A DNA stretch of 64,000 nt, taken from NCBI RefSeq assembly GCF_905147045.1, contig NC_065904.1, forward strand, positions 11,222,001 through 11,286,000, given 5' to 3'. A model generated the notes under the pieces. The model worked only from the letters and a program-made list of their open reading frames with translations. It made no database searches and was not told the DNA's origin. The DNA is from Nymphalis io. Its lineage: Eukaryota; Arthropoda; Insecta; Lepidoptera; Nymphalidae. Shown piece by piece: positions 39,501 through 50,944 of this stretch (position 1 is the first letter of the stretch; every line of letters begins with the position of its first letter). A program made the translations under genes and the position numbers.

Positions 39501-42479
39501 AAAGGTCAGTATTTATAAGTCAACTAATACTTAATTGCTTTATTAGTATTTCTTGATAATTCTATTTTAATTAAAATTATTATAATGATATTCTTACTAA
39601 ATTATTTCATTGTTTGTATAAATTAAATAATTTATACCGTCCATCATTGTTTAGTGAATGTTCACGATGAGTCAGTCAGTATACATTCTGGAATTATCCC
39701 TTACGGTTTACTTCTACGGGTCATTCAATGCTAATTTATTAAAAATACGAACCATTTATCTGGGCTACTAGGTCACTGCGTCAGAAATTATCAAATGGAA
39801 ATTATAAAGTCACATTATTGTCAAGTTATTCAATAAATGCATAAATTATATACGATTAACAATCCCAAGTTCCATGTTATCTATAATCCGTTGTTTTTAT
39901 TCAATTACAACAGAGTTTACGATATTTAAATCAAAATCTATGTAAATAGTATTAATTAGCTTCTTCAATATCATTATTATGTTGTCGAAGTTGGCTATGT
40001 TTATTATGATTTCAGATGTCGATTGATGTGTTGGCGTCTTTCCGTCTGTTCTCTCAGCGGGGTTCTGATCTGAAGCCAACTATACTCAACTAAACTGTAA
40101 ACACAAACATTAAGATTATCTTCTAATAACAGCACATCCATCAAACGTCTTTCGTTCTTCTAATTGCCCCTAAACCTGATTTAAAGGAAGCACTTTCAAA
40201 TCCCTAGAAGCCGTTTGACCTCGTATAAGATGTTGGTGTTTTACATTTAATGTAGCTTTAAAAAAATAAACATTTAAATCGATTCAATTAAAACCATTAA
40301 ATATAAATCTTTGAAATTAATCTAAATCAACTTCAGTTTATGCTAGATTTTGAGCGAAAATATTAACAATTGAGTTATTCTTTATAAATATTTAAGTACT
40401 ATCATAGCAATAATTCTAATAGGTATTTGTAATAGCTTGCAACAATGATGTTCCAAGGTTTATTTAACTTGGATCCTTAGAAAGTACTCAATCAAAGCAG
40501 TCGTACAACAAAAATAGAATGTGAAAAGCCGACACGTGTATTCAACGCTACGTACTACGCAGATTGTTATTACGTCGGTCAGATTGCAACGTTTGCACTA
40601 ATTCGTATCGTTGATGATAGACTAACACATTTAACATAATCAAATGATCACAATTTCTTTAGGATCATATGACGCAAGACATATTTCGTATCATACACGA
40701 GGTGGGAAAACATGCCAAACACGCGATCATTCATCAAAATAAGCACACACAGTATCATTTAAATCAGTTACAAGTTTGGCGTAGAATTGTTTTTATTAAT
40801 TGGTTGGAATAAATCACAGCTGTCGCGTTCATTTTAATCATAGAATTCATGTTATTATATTGTCTCTTAATTTTATTATTTTCAAAAGAAGCCGATCGAA
40901 TTAAATGCAACTACATTATAATGCAAATTTAACATTATCTTGAAGGAACTTGTTAAGAGCAGCTGATATAATTATATAATGACATCATAGATCGACAACA
41001 GTCATGCCTCTATGTATGGGAACAAAAAAACGCCCCGTAAATACTACAGTAATTTTCCGTGTGTCGCTCAGTTAATACTAGAGCGACGCACTATATTTGC
41101 CCTAACGGAGCTATATGTGGATACGCTGCATCTCTCGAGCGCATGGGAACGCGGCAACGAACGTAGACTGTTTATTACGTGCCCAGCCATGGACGCCCGT
41201 TTAACACTCACAAGGGATTTAATTACGTACATAATACCCATTATATGGAGCAGCGTTTGCGTTATCCTTTCAGCTGTTCACTGCTATTCGATTCTCATTT
41301 GAGTTCACGGTCAGAAACCCATTAACGTGATCACAGCGATTTAGCTGTTGCTCTGTCACGAACGACGAAACACATAGGCATATAATTATAAACGCATTAG
41401 GGTAAGAGCCTTACTGTATCAAGAACACAATTCTTTTCGTAATGCGGCTTATGTCTCTTGTTGGCTCGAGAAAAATACGTCGCTGATCCCTTTTAATCCT
41501 TAAACGAATTTGGGAAGAAAATGTAAGGCGAATTGGTTCCCCAATTTACTGAATAGGCCACTCCGCGCAGCTCTGTTTTAACACAGTGTACTGTAAATAC
41601 GATACAAAACATGACATGAATTCTTATGTTTCAATATATTATATCTTGTCTGTGAAAAGATTCAGAAACAAGTGAGAATTTTTCGATTGGAAAATGTCGG
41701 CAGTGACAAGGATAAAAGGGCCTTGATAAAGAAATCATAGACGAGTCGTAAGTAAATAGTTTGGTGTGCTGACTTCAGCGAGTCAACATTAGGGGGATAT
41801 ATCGAAAACATAGCTAAAAAATTGCCAGTGGGGACTCTAGTTCAAAGCAATTACGTTAATGACGCCATTACAGAAAGGGCATACACATTATGATTGATGA
41901 TTCATCATTAGATGCGGACATATAGTCTATTAAAATCGCGAGAAAACGTATTTAATAACACAAGATCAAAAAGGTGAGAACGATGCAATTAACCGCTTTT
42001 ATTAAACGACTCTCTAAATTGATCTCTTTATTTAACTTTCAATTAGTAACTCTAGACGTAATTGATACAGTTACTCATGACCATCTTTGTAAATACGAAC
42101 TTTTGGTATCCGATCAAAGACATTAAGTCTAGTACACTGCCGAAATAGAGTCCCTTTGTTTCCCGAAGTAGGCGTTAGAACTTTTCTTATTTCCAAAAGA
42201 TGGTGTGTTCGGGAAATGAGACGCATTACCGAGTCAATAGACGGCGGCATAAGCCGAACTAGAAAGTAGCCGGGGTTTCGCTATCTCGTACAACCTTTCC
42301 GATTGTAAGGCCGGAATTCACAGCGAACCCTATAATTAAAACAATTTGCAGCGATGTCCAATAATCGGCGTTGATTAGTCTTATCATTAGCTTGCGTGAC
42401 TTGTGTGTAAATCGAGTGGATAAAGAAATCATTGTTAGAATGTAGCGTCGATAAATATGCAGTGCTTCCGTGCAGTGAC
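36523..42479. other. Gene-free AT-rich DNA left of the LINE
   Basis: Contains the short GTCA repeat and GC-richer patches near 38330, 38630-38770, 41010-41300 and 42150-42480. Plus-strand frames at 37811-38020 and 41012-41302 have no recognised domain and are treated as chance. Confidence 0.5.
36750..36768. repeat. Short (GTCA)n microsatellite
   Basis: Four to five GTCA units in AT-rich DNA. Confidence 0.8.
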
Positions 42480-42503
42480 GGAGAAAGAATACATTTCACT
42501 GCC

Positions 42504-43082
42504 CCTCTCTTTCCCATGGGTGTCGTAAGAGGCGACTAAGGGATATCTGAGCGACCATCTGCTCATCTGGTGGTAGGATGCTAACATCCGCCTGGCTTGT
42601 TACCACCGTACGCATGGTGAAAAACTCGTGAAGTGGCTTGCAGCCGCGTTTCGAGGTCAGCCAGCGTACAGCCAGAGCCCGAGCGAGTATTGCCGCGATG
42701 GGTGTTGGTCCAATTGGAGACGGCTGTTGAACCAATGCCGGGGGAAACTGTATTGACCTGCCGGTCAGGGAGACCCGAAGAAACGGCTGTTCCGCTGGCC
42801 GCCCGTGGCATAGTACAGGGGCCCGAGTGTGCCTAACCAGCTCGTGAGGCTGCCCCACCAGGCCACGCATAATCTCGGGGTGGACCGTCGTGCCGGTTGG
42901 TGACCGGTAGGTGGGGTCCCGGCGGCCACTTCCGGGGGGGTTCGGGGGCCCTTCCGTCCGGCGAGTCAGTGTATTTTTCCTTTTGGCAACCACTTGGGGA
43001 AACACGCCTCCACACTTTGCCCATCCCTATCGTGGCAATACATCGCTCGCTTCACGTCTCTTTTCCACTTCATTTTTCCCAA
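42504..43082 (+). other. 5' leader of the LINE
   Basis: A GC-rich, CpG-rich stretch with no ATG frame of convincing length on the plus strand; the long minus-strand frames here are shadows. Lepidopteran LINEs usually carry an internal RNA polymerase II promoter in this part. No TATA box is visible, as expected for such promoters. The upstream boundary at about 42480-42504 is placed where base composition changes. Confidence 0.5.
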
Positions 43083-46022
43083 ATGGCGCAACAAAAAAGA
43101 AATAACGGTCGTACAGCGGTGCACACCCCCACCATACCCTCGCTATTTGAGGTCGAGTTCTCTAACATCCGAGGACTCCACACTAACCTCAACGCTGTCC
43201 ACCACCATCTCGAGACAGCACGGCCAGCAATGTTGTTTCTCACGGAGACACAAATACTCCGTCCTGCCGATACCAGCTACCTTAATTATCCCGGCTACAC
43301 GCTTGAAGAATCCTTCAAAGCGAAAGCCGGAGTATGCTTGTTCGTCAGGACGGATGTTTGCTGTCACCGACTGCGCTGCTTGGAGGACCCCTCCTTCTCC
43401 ATGTTGGTGGTACGTGTGGACCTGGTTCGTCAGAGCCGAGTCTACGTGTGCCTCTACAGATCCCACAATGGTGACTTGGAGACAAGCCGATTATTTGACC
43501 ATCTTAGTCGGGTGGCAGATGCTGCGCAAGAGCAATTTCCTAACGCGGAATTGGTGTTTTTGGGGGATTTTAATGCTCACCACGAATCCTGGTTGAAATC
43601 CCTCAAAACTGACCATGCTGGAAGGACTGCTCATGCTTTTGCTCTCACACATGACTTGACCCAACTGGTTGATCAGCCCACCAGGATCCCAGACATTGAT
43701 GGGCAAGCACCTTCTCTACTGGACCTTCTGCTGACTTCTCACCCGGTGGAATATCAGGTTGTGGTTCAGGCTCCTCTTGGCTCTTCGGATCACAGCCTTA
43801 TTTCTACCAGAGTGCCACAGGCCAAGCTGCCGCCACTAGCGGTATGCAAACGTCGCGTTTGGCACTATAAGTCGGCGGATTGGGACGGTATGCGCGATTA
43901 CTATGCGTCGGTCCCTTGGAAGGAACGTTGCTTCAGTGGGAATGACCCGACAGCCAGTGCCGCTGCTGTTGCTGGCGAGATCATGCTGGGAATGGAATAC
44001 TACATTCCTAGCTCAGATCTCGTCAGTAGGAGTACGCGTAACCGTTGGTTCACTCGTGAATGTGCCGATGCTGTATCATCTAAGCAGGCGGCATATCGCA
44101 AGTGGATCAACGGCTGTATTAGCGGGGCATCTAACATTGACTCACTGAAAGCAAACTATAATAAAAATTCCAAGTCCTGTAGAAAGGCATACACGAGAGC
44201 GGATGCACAGCGCATTGTACAGATTGGTCATGACCTTGTTTCGCATCCTAGGGGCTCCCGTAGCTTCTGGCGTCTGACCAAGTCTGTGCAAAACAATTTC
44301 TGCCAACCTTCGCTGCCACCGCTCAGAAATCCGGACGGATCGCTAGCTCACAGTCCGCAAGAGCAAGCTGATCTCCTGGCTAAACTCTTTGCCGACAATT
44401 CCGTCATCGATGATTGTAGTGCACTGCCACCTACAATACCTGCATGTGGCCATACGATGCCTGACATTAAAATCAGGCAACGTGATGTGCGTGCGGAGCT
44501 GCAATCACTTGATGTACGGAAAGCTAGCGGTCCCGATGGAATACCAGCCATAGTGCTGAAGAAGTGCGCAGCGGAGCTGTCTCCTGTGTTAACGCGCCTG
44601 TTCCAACTTTCTCTCTCTTCGGGAAGTGTGCCGGAGGCTTGGAGAAGAGCTAATGTGCAAGCGGTTCCCAAAAAAGGGGATCGGTCTGACCCGGCAAATT
44701 ATCGGCCAATAGCTATCACCTCAGTACTTTGTAAGGTGATGGAACGGATTTTAAACAACCAACTGATCCATTACCTAGAAGATCACTGTCTAATTAATGA
44801 TCGTCAGTACGGGTTTCGACCAAAACGGTCCACAGGTGATCTTCTAGCGTACGTAACACACCTCTGGGGTGAAGCTATCGACAAGCATGGAGAATCGTTG
44901 GCTGTCAGCCTCGATATCTCCAAGGCTTTCGACAGGGTCTGGCACAGAAGTCTTCTCTCCAAGCTACCGGCATATGGTCTGCCTGCTCAGCTATGCACCT
45001 GGATTGCCAGCTTCCTACACAAGCGTAGCCTTCGTGTTTTAGTAGATGGTTGCGCTTCACAATTCTATGTAGTGAATGCTGGGGTCCCCCAGGGATCTGT
45101 GCTATCTCCAACACTCTTTCTTTTGCATATCAATGATATGCTCTCCCTTGGGAACATACATTGCTATGCAGATGATAGTACAGTGCATGGTGGATACCAC
45201 GGACGCGCAGTGGCTGGGCGGGCGGAAACTGAGGAGAGGCGGGAGAATCTTGTCATTGAACTCGATAGGACGTTAGAGCTCATCGCCAAATGGGGCTCTG
45301 ATAATCTTGTTGAGTTTAATGCCAAGAAAACACAGGTATGCGCTCTCACGGCGAAAAAGTCAACATTTTCCCCTCTTCCCTCCCTCTGTGGTACTCCGCT
45401 GGTGATGCAAAGCAAAATCGCCATGCTGGGGATTGACGTTCGCTGCGACCTTAGTCCAAGGGATTACATCGAGGCTGTTATAAAAACAGCTTCACGGAAA
45501 CTCGGAGTTCTGAACAAGGTGCGGCGCTTTTTCACGCCTCAACAACTGTGCCTGCTGTACAAAACACAGGTACGGTCTTGCGTGGAATATTGCTCGCACC
45601 TTTGGGATGGCTCCGCTAAGTACCTACTTGAGGCCTTGGACCGGTTGCAGCGACGTGCCGTACGCATTATTGGCGACGTAAAGGTCACAAACACCCTTGA
45701 ACCTTTACAATTGCGTCGTGAGATAGCAGCACTGAGCGCTTTCTATCGACTGTATCACGGCGAGTGCTCTGAGGAATTATTCTCTCTAATTCCTGCTTCC
45801 CCCTTCCTTCTTAAGTCCACGCGAGCTGGTTCTCGATGTCACCGCCTAACTGTGACATCAATTCCATCGCGAACAAAGAAATTTGGCAACTCCTTTCTTT
45901 GTCGCACTTCCAAAAAATGGAATTCCTTACCAGCTCACGTGTTCCCCTCCTCTTACAACCCGGGTTCCTTCAAACGAGGCGTGAAGAGGCATCTTGCGGG
46001 CCGGCAAGGCGAAGGCGGCTAG
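43083..46022 (+). CDS. LINE ORF2-type polyprotein: apurinic-like endonuclease plus reverse transcriptase
   Basis: The protein has 979 residues from the first ATG (MAQQKRNNGR). The frame is open 62 codons further upstream but has no other ATG there. The endonuclease/exonuclease/phosphatase domain covers about residues 22-245, with catalytic motifs LTET (53-56), GDFNAHH (161-167) and SSDHSLI (234-240). The reverse transcriptase covers about 470-760, with NYRPI (539-543), SLDISKAFDRVW (609-620, first catalytic Asp 611), GVPQGSVLSP (667-676) and the active site YADD (695-698). A C-terminal region with a CVEYC motif near 833-837 follows, as in related arthropod LINEs. The enzyme nicks chromosomal DNA and copies its own RNA into the nick. 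No frameshift or stop is present and all listed catalytic residues are kept, so the copy could be active. The clade is not settled: the motifs fit the Jockey/CR1 group better than RTE or R1. Confidence 0.9.
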   Translation: MAQQKRNNGRTAVHTPTIPSLFEVEFSNIRGLHTNLNAVHHHLETARPAMLFLTETQILRPADTSYLNYPGYTLEESFKAKAGVCLFVRTDVCCHRLRCLEDPSFSMLVVRVDLVRQSRVYVCLYRSHNGDLETSRLFDHLSRVADAAQEQFPNAELVFLGDFNAHHESWLKSLKTDHAGRTAHAFALTHDLTQLVDQPTRIPDIDGQAPSLLDLLLTSHPVEYQVVVQAPLGSSDHSLISTRVPQAKLPPLAVCKRRVWHYKSADWDGMRDYYASVPWKERCFSGNDPTASAAAVAGEIMLGMEYYIPSSDLVSRSTRNRWFTRECADAVSSKQAAYRKWINGCISGASNIDSLKANYNKNSKSCRKAYTRADAQRIVQIGHDLVSHPRGSRSFWRLTKSVQNNFCQPSLPPLRNPDGSLAHSPQEQADLLAKLFADNSVIDDCSALPPTIPACGHTMPDIKIRQRDVRAELQSLDVRKASGPDGIPAIVLKKCAAELSPVLTRLFQLSLSSGSVPEAWRRANVQAVPKKGDRSDPANYRPIAITSVLCKVMERILNNQLIHYLEDHCLINDRQYGFRPKRSTGDLLAYVTHLWGEAIDKHGESLAVSLDISKAFDRVWHRSLLSKLPAYGLPAQLCTWIASFLHKRSLRVLVDGCASQFYVVNAGVPQGSVLSPTLFLLHINDMLSLGNIHCYADDSTVHGGYHGRAVAGRAETEERRENLVIELDRTLELIAKWGSDNLVEFNAKKTQVCALTAKKSTFSPLPSLCGTPLVMQSKIAMLGIDVRCDLSPRDYIEAVIKTASRKLGVLNKVRRFFTPQQLCLLYKTQVRSCVEYCSHLWDGSAKYLLEALDRLQRRAVRIIGDVKVTNTLEPLQLRREIAALSAFYRLYHGECSEELFSLIPASPFLLKSTRAGSRCHRLTVTSIPSRTKKFGNSFLCRTSKKWNSLPAHVFPSSYNPGSFKRGVKRHLAGRQGEGG

Positions 46023-46064
46023 TGCAGAACGTTTTTCCCGTCTGTACTGGCCGTCGTCGCGTTT

Positions 46065-46101
46065 GGACTCTACTGCCACTTACCATCAGGTGGAGTAGAG
46101 T
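46065..46101 (+). other. 3' UTR hairpin of the LINE
   Basis: ACTCTACT and AGTAGAGT form an 8-base stem, continued by CCAC/GTGG with a single bulged G. The loop holds TTACCATCAG. The core CCACTTACCATCAGGTGG (46076-46093) is repeated exactly in the short retroposons at 25397-25695, 16297-16588 (reverse strand) and 61262-61385. Known: many LINE reverse transcriptases recognise a 3' stem-loop of their RNA. The role of this one is inferred. Confidence 0.6.
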
Positions 46102-46149
46102 CATTTGCCCTCCCGGCGAATAAAAAAAAAAAAAAAAAAAAAAAAAAAA

Positions 46150-49100
46150 TGCCGCCACTTGTCGTATTCCTCTCGAATCCACTTGAACATGGTGATGTTC
46201 AATGACACCTACGTCTAGCATACGCTAGCATACCGTCGCCAGATGCATCCAATCAATAAGTTTGTCCGAAAACGGACGCAGATGCGATTCGACCAAACGT
46301 GAGCCCGCACCCGACACTTTGTTACGAATTGAACTTTTTATAGCTGAACAACAAAGTGGTCGAGTTTTCGACGCTGTAAATGTAAAATTTATAGCTCGCT
46401 CGCTTAATAAAAACTACGTACAGGCTCGTAATGCTAGCGAGTCAAGTGTATGAAATGTGCTCGCGTTTTACGTCCATTTGCTCGGTAATAATAGTTACGG
46501 ACTTCATAAGAAATTACTTATAAATTATAAAGATTTTATGGAGCTATACATTTAAAGATTAAACATAAAATCCTCTTTCAATTTACCGTACCTTTTATAA
46601 TAATTTATATATTCATGAAAGTATAATTTTGTGTTTTATTATATAATACTTCAATAAATACATTACATAATTAGAACGCAAATGCACACGCTTCAGCGCT
46701 TTTATAAAAGAAACCTTTTGCAATGAGGTATAATTAGCTTACTATGATCTTGTAAACATATCGTTTAAACTGATACTGTCTCAATGAGAACACTATACAC
46801 TCATCACCATTATCTTTGCGGTTGCGAAGCGGAACGGTTGAATTCAAAGACAGAGGGGATACTGTTTACACAAGGAAACGTCCCGACCGATCCCAAAGGA
46901 CTTGATAGAACAAATATTGGTGGTGTATTACCAACTGTAACGAGTAACTTCTGAACTGAAACTAAGCTTGAATTGGTACGAGTATTACTTCACTGTATTT
47001 ACATACATTCTTGCAATATTTTATTGTCGCTACAATATGGTGATATTATCAAATATTCGTCTTCCATTTTTGTTAGTGTTATTTAATATTATGTAAAATT
47101 GTTTTTTAACAAAATATAAAAGTTAATTTATCGGAATCGTAGGAGTATTTACACATAAATATATCAGTATGAAAATTTAATATTAAACATAACGCAATAT
47201 ACATAATACAATACAATTTATATGGAGACTAATAGACATAAATCAAAAAGTCACAATATAAAACTTTAGTGTATTCATTCGATTTGGCAAATAAAATACT
47301 GGAAAGTTCGAATCGCGCAGCTTCAAAGCAAATCGAAAGAGTTTTATTGATACGATTACTGCGACATCTTGCTGTTCATTATCATTTTTAAAATCACGTT
47401 TATGTCATAAATCTCTTAACGCCAATGTAGCCAATTTGTTCTCCACTCAAATATCACGTGACATTATAAGTCTCCTTGATGTAGTGTTAGTTTGAAATGT
47501 AAAAATAGCGACAGCAAATTTGCATTTCAATAAAATTATTTACTGAACCGGGTGGTCCTGCGCGTTCTATTTGCAAATTTATCTTCCATCAGATGGGGGG
47601 AGCAGTAAAAAAAGTTTCAATGGAAACTGTCGCGACGACGCCATATTTTGCCTGGCTTTCTTCATAAATCGTCAGCATAAACTGATCTACATATCCGTGT
47701 TCGCCGTGTACAGGAATTTGGCATTATCTTTTTTTAAAACAGCCCCGTTTCAAAGCCATTTCTCAACACGGAGTGGAATGAATTTTCGAGTTTAAAAATA
47801 TGGCTCCGGATCGCAATCCGACTCGCTAACAGAAATAAATGAGTTCAAAGTCATTCACCCATCAGTAGACGATAATAATAAGGAATTTTTCGATTACATC
47901 TACCAAGCAATCTTTAGATATATTCATTTAATTAAAAACATTTAGTTCGTCTATATTTCATCGGACTTAGTATTGAAATAACTTTCGAAGAACGTTGTAA
48001 TGATTACAAATTCTGGGAAGCTACGACTTGTGTTTCTTACAGACAGAAAATGGAGCTCTTTGACAATATACATTTATTAACGTAAGCCACGGACCTTAGT
48101 AATTTGACGTTGTACGAATCATAAGTATCCAATCAAAACTGACGTTAGCGAAAGATTGTTTTCACACCAATTAAGTTACGTCACATTGAAACAATTTTGC
48201 ACCTTAAATTCAATCGTAAATATATTGTAATAATATATTACTAAATCTAGAATTCTTTAACAAAAGATCAGATCTCACAAAACTATTCTTTTAGAAGCAA
48301 GTCATTGATTTTACTTAATATGGCGTTAACATGAAACCAGTACTTGATCCGATCAGCCTAAGGCGGTACAGGTTTATAGCAAGCGAATAAACCATTTTTA
48401 AGTTCACGGTCATACAATTGTATTTATTACAAGTGATTTGCGATGCTTCCGTCTACCTGGTCTGAAATCAACATGTTCTTTTTAAAAACATTTTTAATCG
48501 CATTTATCAATATTGCATTCGTATTTGTTTATTTGTTAATGTATAATACAAATTATATTAAATTTATTTTAATTTAATATATAATATAATTTTGATCCTT
48601 TTATTCTACTTGTTTGTTGTTGCTGTTGACCTGTTCGAGAATGGTCTATTATTTCCCTGCAAGAGGATTGTTTATAAATAACGTTAGTTTGTTATCATTT
48701 TCACAATTCACGTTTTATTATTTTCAACTTATAGCGATTTTAAAACATCATAAATACGAAACGCACAAACAGTTTACACGTGTCGATCTATTTTTCACGA
48801 TTTCAACGGAAACGTGTGATGAAAATGATTCATCATACTAGATATATAGAAACTTCGACGGTACATATAAAAATTGCTTATTTTAGGATTAATATTGTCG
48901 CAAAAAATTAATTGGAAATATAATTAATCACGTAGAATAAAATATGAATCTAAAGTATCCTTTATCGTAGATACCATCTAATGTATTCATAATATTTGAC
49001 ATTTTTAAAAGTATTATATATCAATGTTATAAATTTGAATCCGAAAAGTGCATCATATGTTTTTATCTGCATAAAAACCGTAACCGGTTCTGTTCCGTAA

Positions 49101-50620
49101 CTCTTAAATTGATTTAATAGCTACGTCAAATTGATTAAGGTGACATCATGCTCGTGATATGAACTAAAATACTTAAAAATATCTAATATTTCTTTTATAT
49201 ACTGATATCGAAATATCACACGAGTTCATTGATATTGGAATATCATAACTTTGCTAACACAAAGAGATGGGAAAAATAAATCGATTAAAATGTGATGTCA
49301 AAATTGTATGCAGGTGGTAACAAAATGGAATCCGAGTTTAAACTTGATTAAACATAAAACCACCTTATTAAAAAGACGAACGAATTGATGATTCAAATTG
49401 ATTTGAAGAGGCTGCACTAATTAGACGTTGATTTTAAGAATATTTAAAAAGAAAAAAAAACACCATAATGGTGCTTACCATGATAGGCATTTTACAATTT
49501 GAAAGATCGTTAGCTAATACTAGAGACTAATTAATTATACATAATATTATTGTTAATCACTATACCTAGCATTATACCTATATATATTAACAAAACATCA
49601 CGTGACAGTACTTTAACGAATGAAAGCAATTTTACGGCCCAACTTGTTAAAAGGATACTTCCAATTTTGTTTTTATATCTGTCCGGACATAACTTTAGAA
49701 TGGAGCCGCCGATTTCGATGAGCATTTTATGGTCTTATAAAGGAAGTTCCCATCGTTGATCCGTTACTTGAATTTAATGGTGTGGATAATCAGGACATTA
49801 TTGGGACTGAATAGGCCGCAGCAGCTTCAATTACAACATCGGCTTTAAAATATATTGAAGTTCCAATTGATTTCCATTGTTCCAAGACATACATACATTC
49901 CAGAATCGGAAATATGACCGAATGTTCTACGAAATATAAGTAGGAAGAACTAAAACGGATTGATAAATATCTTAAAATTACCTTGTATGAGTACAGTAAC
50001 CACATAGAAGCAGGTAGGAGACCTTTTTTTTAGCTAAATTAAAGCAAAATCTATTGTATACGTAATTCTAAACACACCGTAAGGTGTGTTTAGATTTTAT
50101 TTTGATAATAAATCCTAAGAATTTGATGTTAAAGGTAAAAAACTAGGTAACTAAAGTTAAATCTCAATATTACTTTTACATTTTAAACTATTATCTTACT
50201 TTGATAAAATATTACTTAGAAAAAGAAAACTACTTTCAAATTCATATTAATCAGCTAATATTACCATATTAAGAAAAACTACTATGAGTAATTCGATTCT
50301 TAAAACAAACTAAATATTTTATCTAAAAAGTTACTTGAAATATAAAAACATCATAGAGCCAAAGCTTATCTTTTTAATGCATTAAAAACACTGCCTGGTT
50401 TGTTAGAAAGGGAATTTGGACTGAACCCTGTTGGGAAGGGGAAATTCAAGGCGGGTGATTAATTTCGCTGGCATCCAAGGGATTTGCTTCGTTCTTGGAG
50501 TCACGCTACTCGCGATGTAAATCATCCGAATGCCGTACTTTATGCCGATTTTAGGGTTCCTTGAGATACTTTCTTTCTTTAATTAAATTTGTTTCTACTG
50601 GCCTTCTATATAGATCATCT
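46150..50620. other. Gene-free DNA right of the LINE
   Basis: Unique sequence. The first 300 bases (46150-46460) are GC-balanced, then AT-rich. The hairpin at 50067-50094 is the only structure noted. No TSD partner for the LINE was found at its start. Confidence 0.5.
50067..50094. other. Perfect 12-base hairpin with GTAA loop
   Basis: TCTAAACACACC and GGTGTGTTTAGA pair perfectly around GTAA. The sequence is unique in the window and no ORF or retroposon is next to it. The stem is too short for a miRNA precursor; a cruciform, an RNA element or a remnant of terminal inverted repeats are options. Confidence 0.6.
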
Positions 50621-50629
50621 AAACTGAGC

Positions 50630-50935
50630 TTGGAAGTCGAGATGGCCCAGTGGTAAGAACGCGTGAATCTTAACCGATGAACGTGGGTTCAAACCCGGAC
50701 AAGCACCTCTGAATTTACATGTGCTTAATTTCTGTTTATAATTCATCTCGTGCTTTTCGGTGAAGGAAAACATCGTGACGAAACCTGCATGTGTCTAATT
50801 TCATCGAAATTCTGCCACATGTGTATTCCACTAACCCGCACTGGAGCAGCGTGGTGGAATAAGCTCCAAAACCTTCTCCTCAAAAAAGGAGAGGAGGCCT
50901 TAGCCCAGCAGTGGGACATTTACAGGCTGTTACTG
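50630..50935 (+). mobile_element. SINE family 1, full-length copy
   Basis: The best-preserved single copy in the window. It runs from a tRNA-like head (B box GGTTCAAACCCGG near 50686) through a conserved body to CAGGCTGTTACTG with no A tail. The target site duplication AAACTGAGC is perfect at 50621-50629 and 50936-50944. A 26-base foldback around CTCCTC...GAGGAG lies near its 3' end. Confidence 0.92.
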
Positions 50936-50944
50936 AAACTGAGC

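Larger units (their letters stand above)
42480..46149 (+). mobile_element. Full-frame non-LTR retrotransposon (LINE) with poly(A) tail, Jockey/CR1-like group
   Basis: A GC-rich element about 3.7 kb long interrupts AT-rich DNA. It has a leader of about 600 bases (containing GTGTCGTAAGAGGCGACTAA, a block I associate with lepidopteran LINE leaders), one long ORF for endonuclease plus reverse transcriptase, a 3' UTR of about 100 bases with a hairpin, an AATAAA signal at 46119-46124 and 28 uninterrupted A at 46122-46149. There is no ORF1 (gag-like) frame, so it is either a one-ORF family or 5' truncated. The 5' edge is approximate, and I found no target site duplication by eye. It lies antisense to the Sox14-like gene. 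The intact frame and pure A tail suggest a recent insertion. Confidence 0.9.

Noticed and set aside
41012..41302. 96-codon plus-strand ORF in a GC-richer patch
   Set aside because: No domain; the patch may be regulatory rather than coding.
42496..43005. 169-codon minus-strand frame over the LINE leader
   Set aside because: GC-rich shadow frame antisense to the LINE; no domain or plausible start context.
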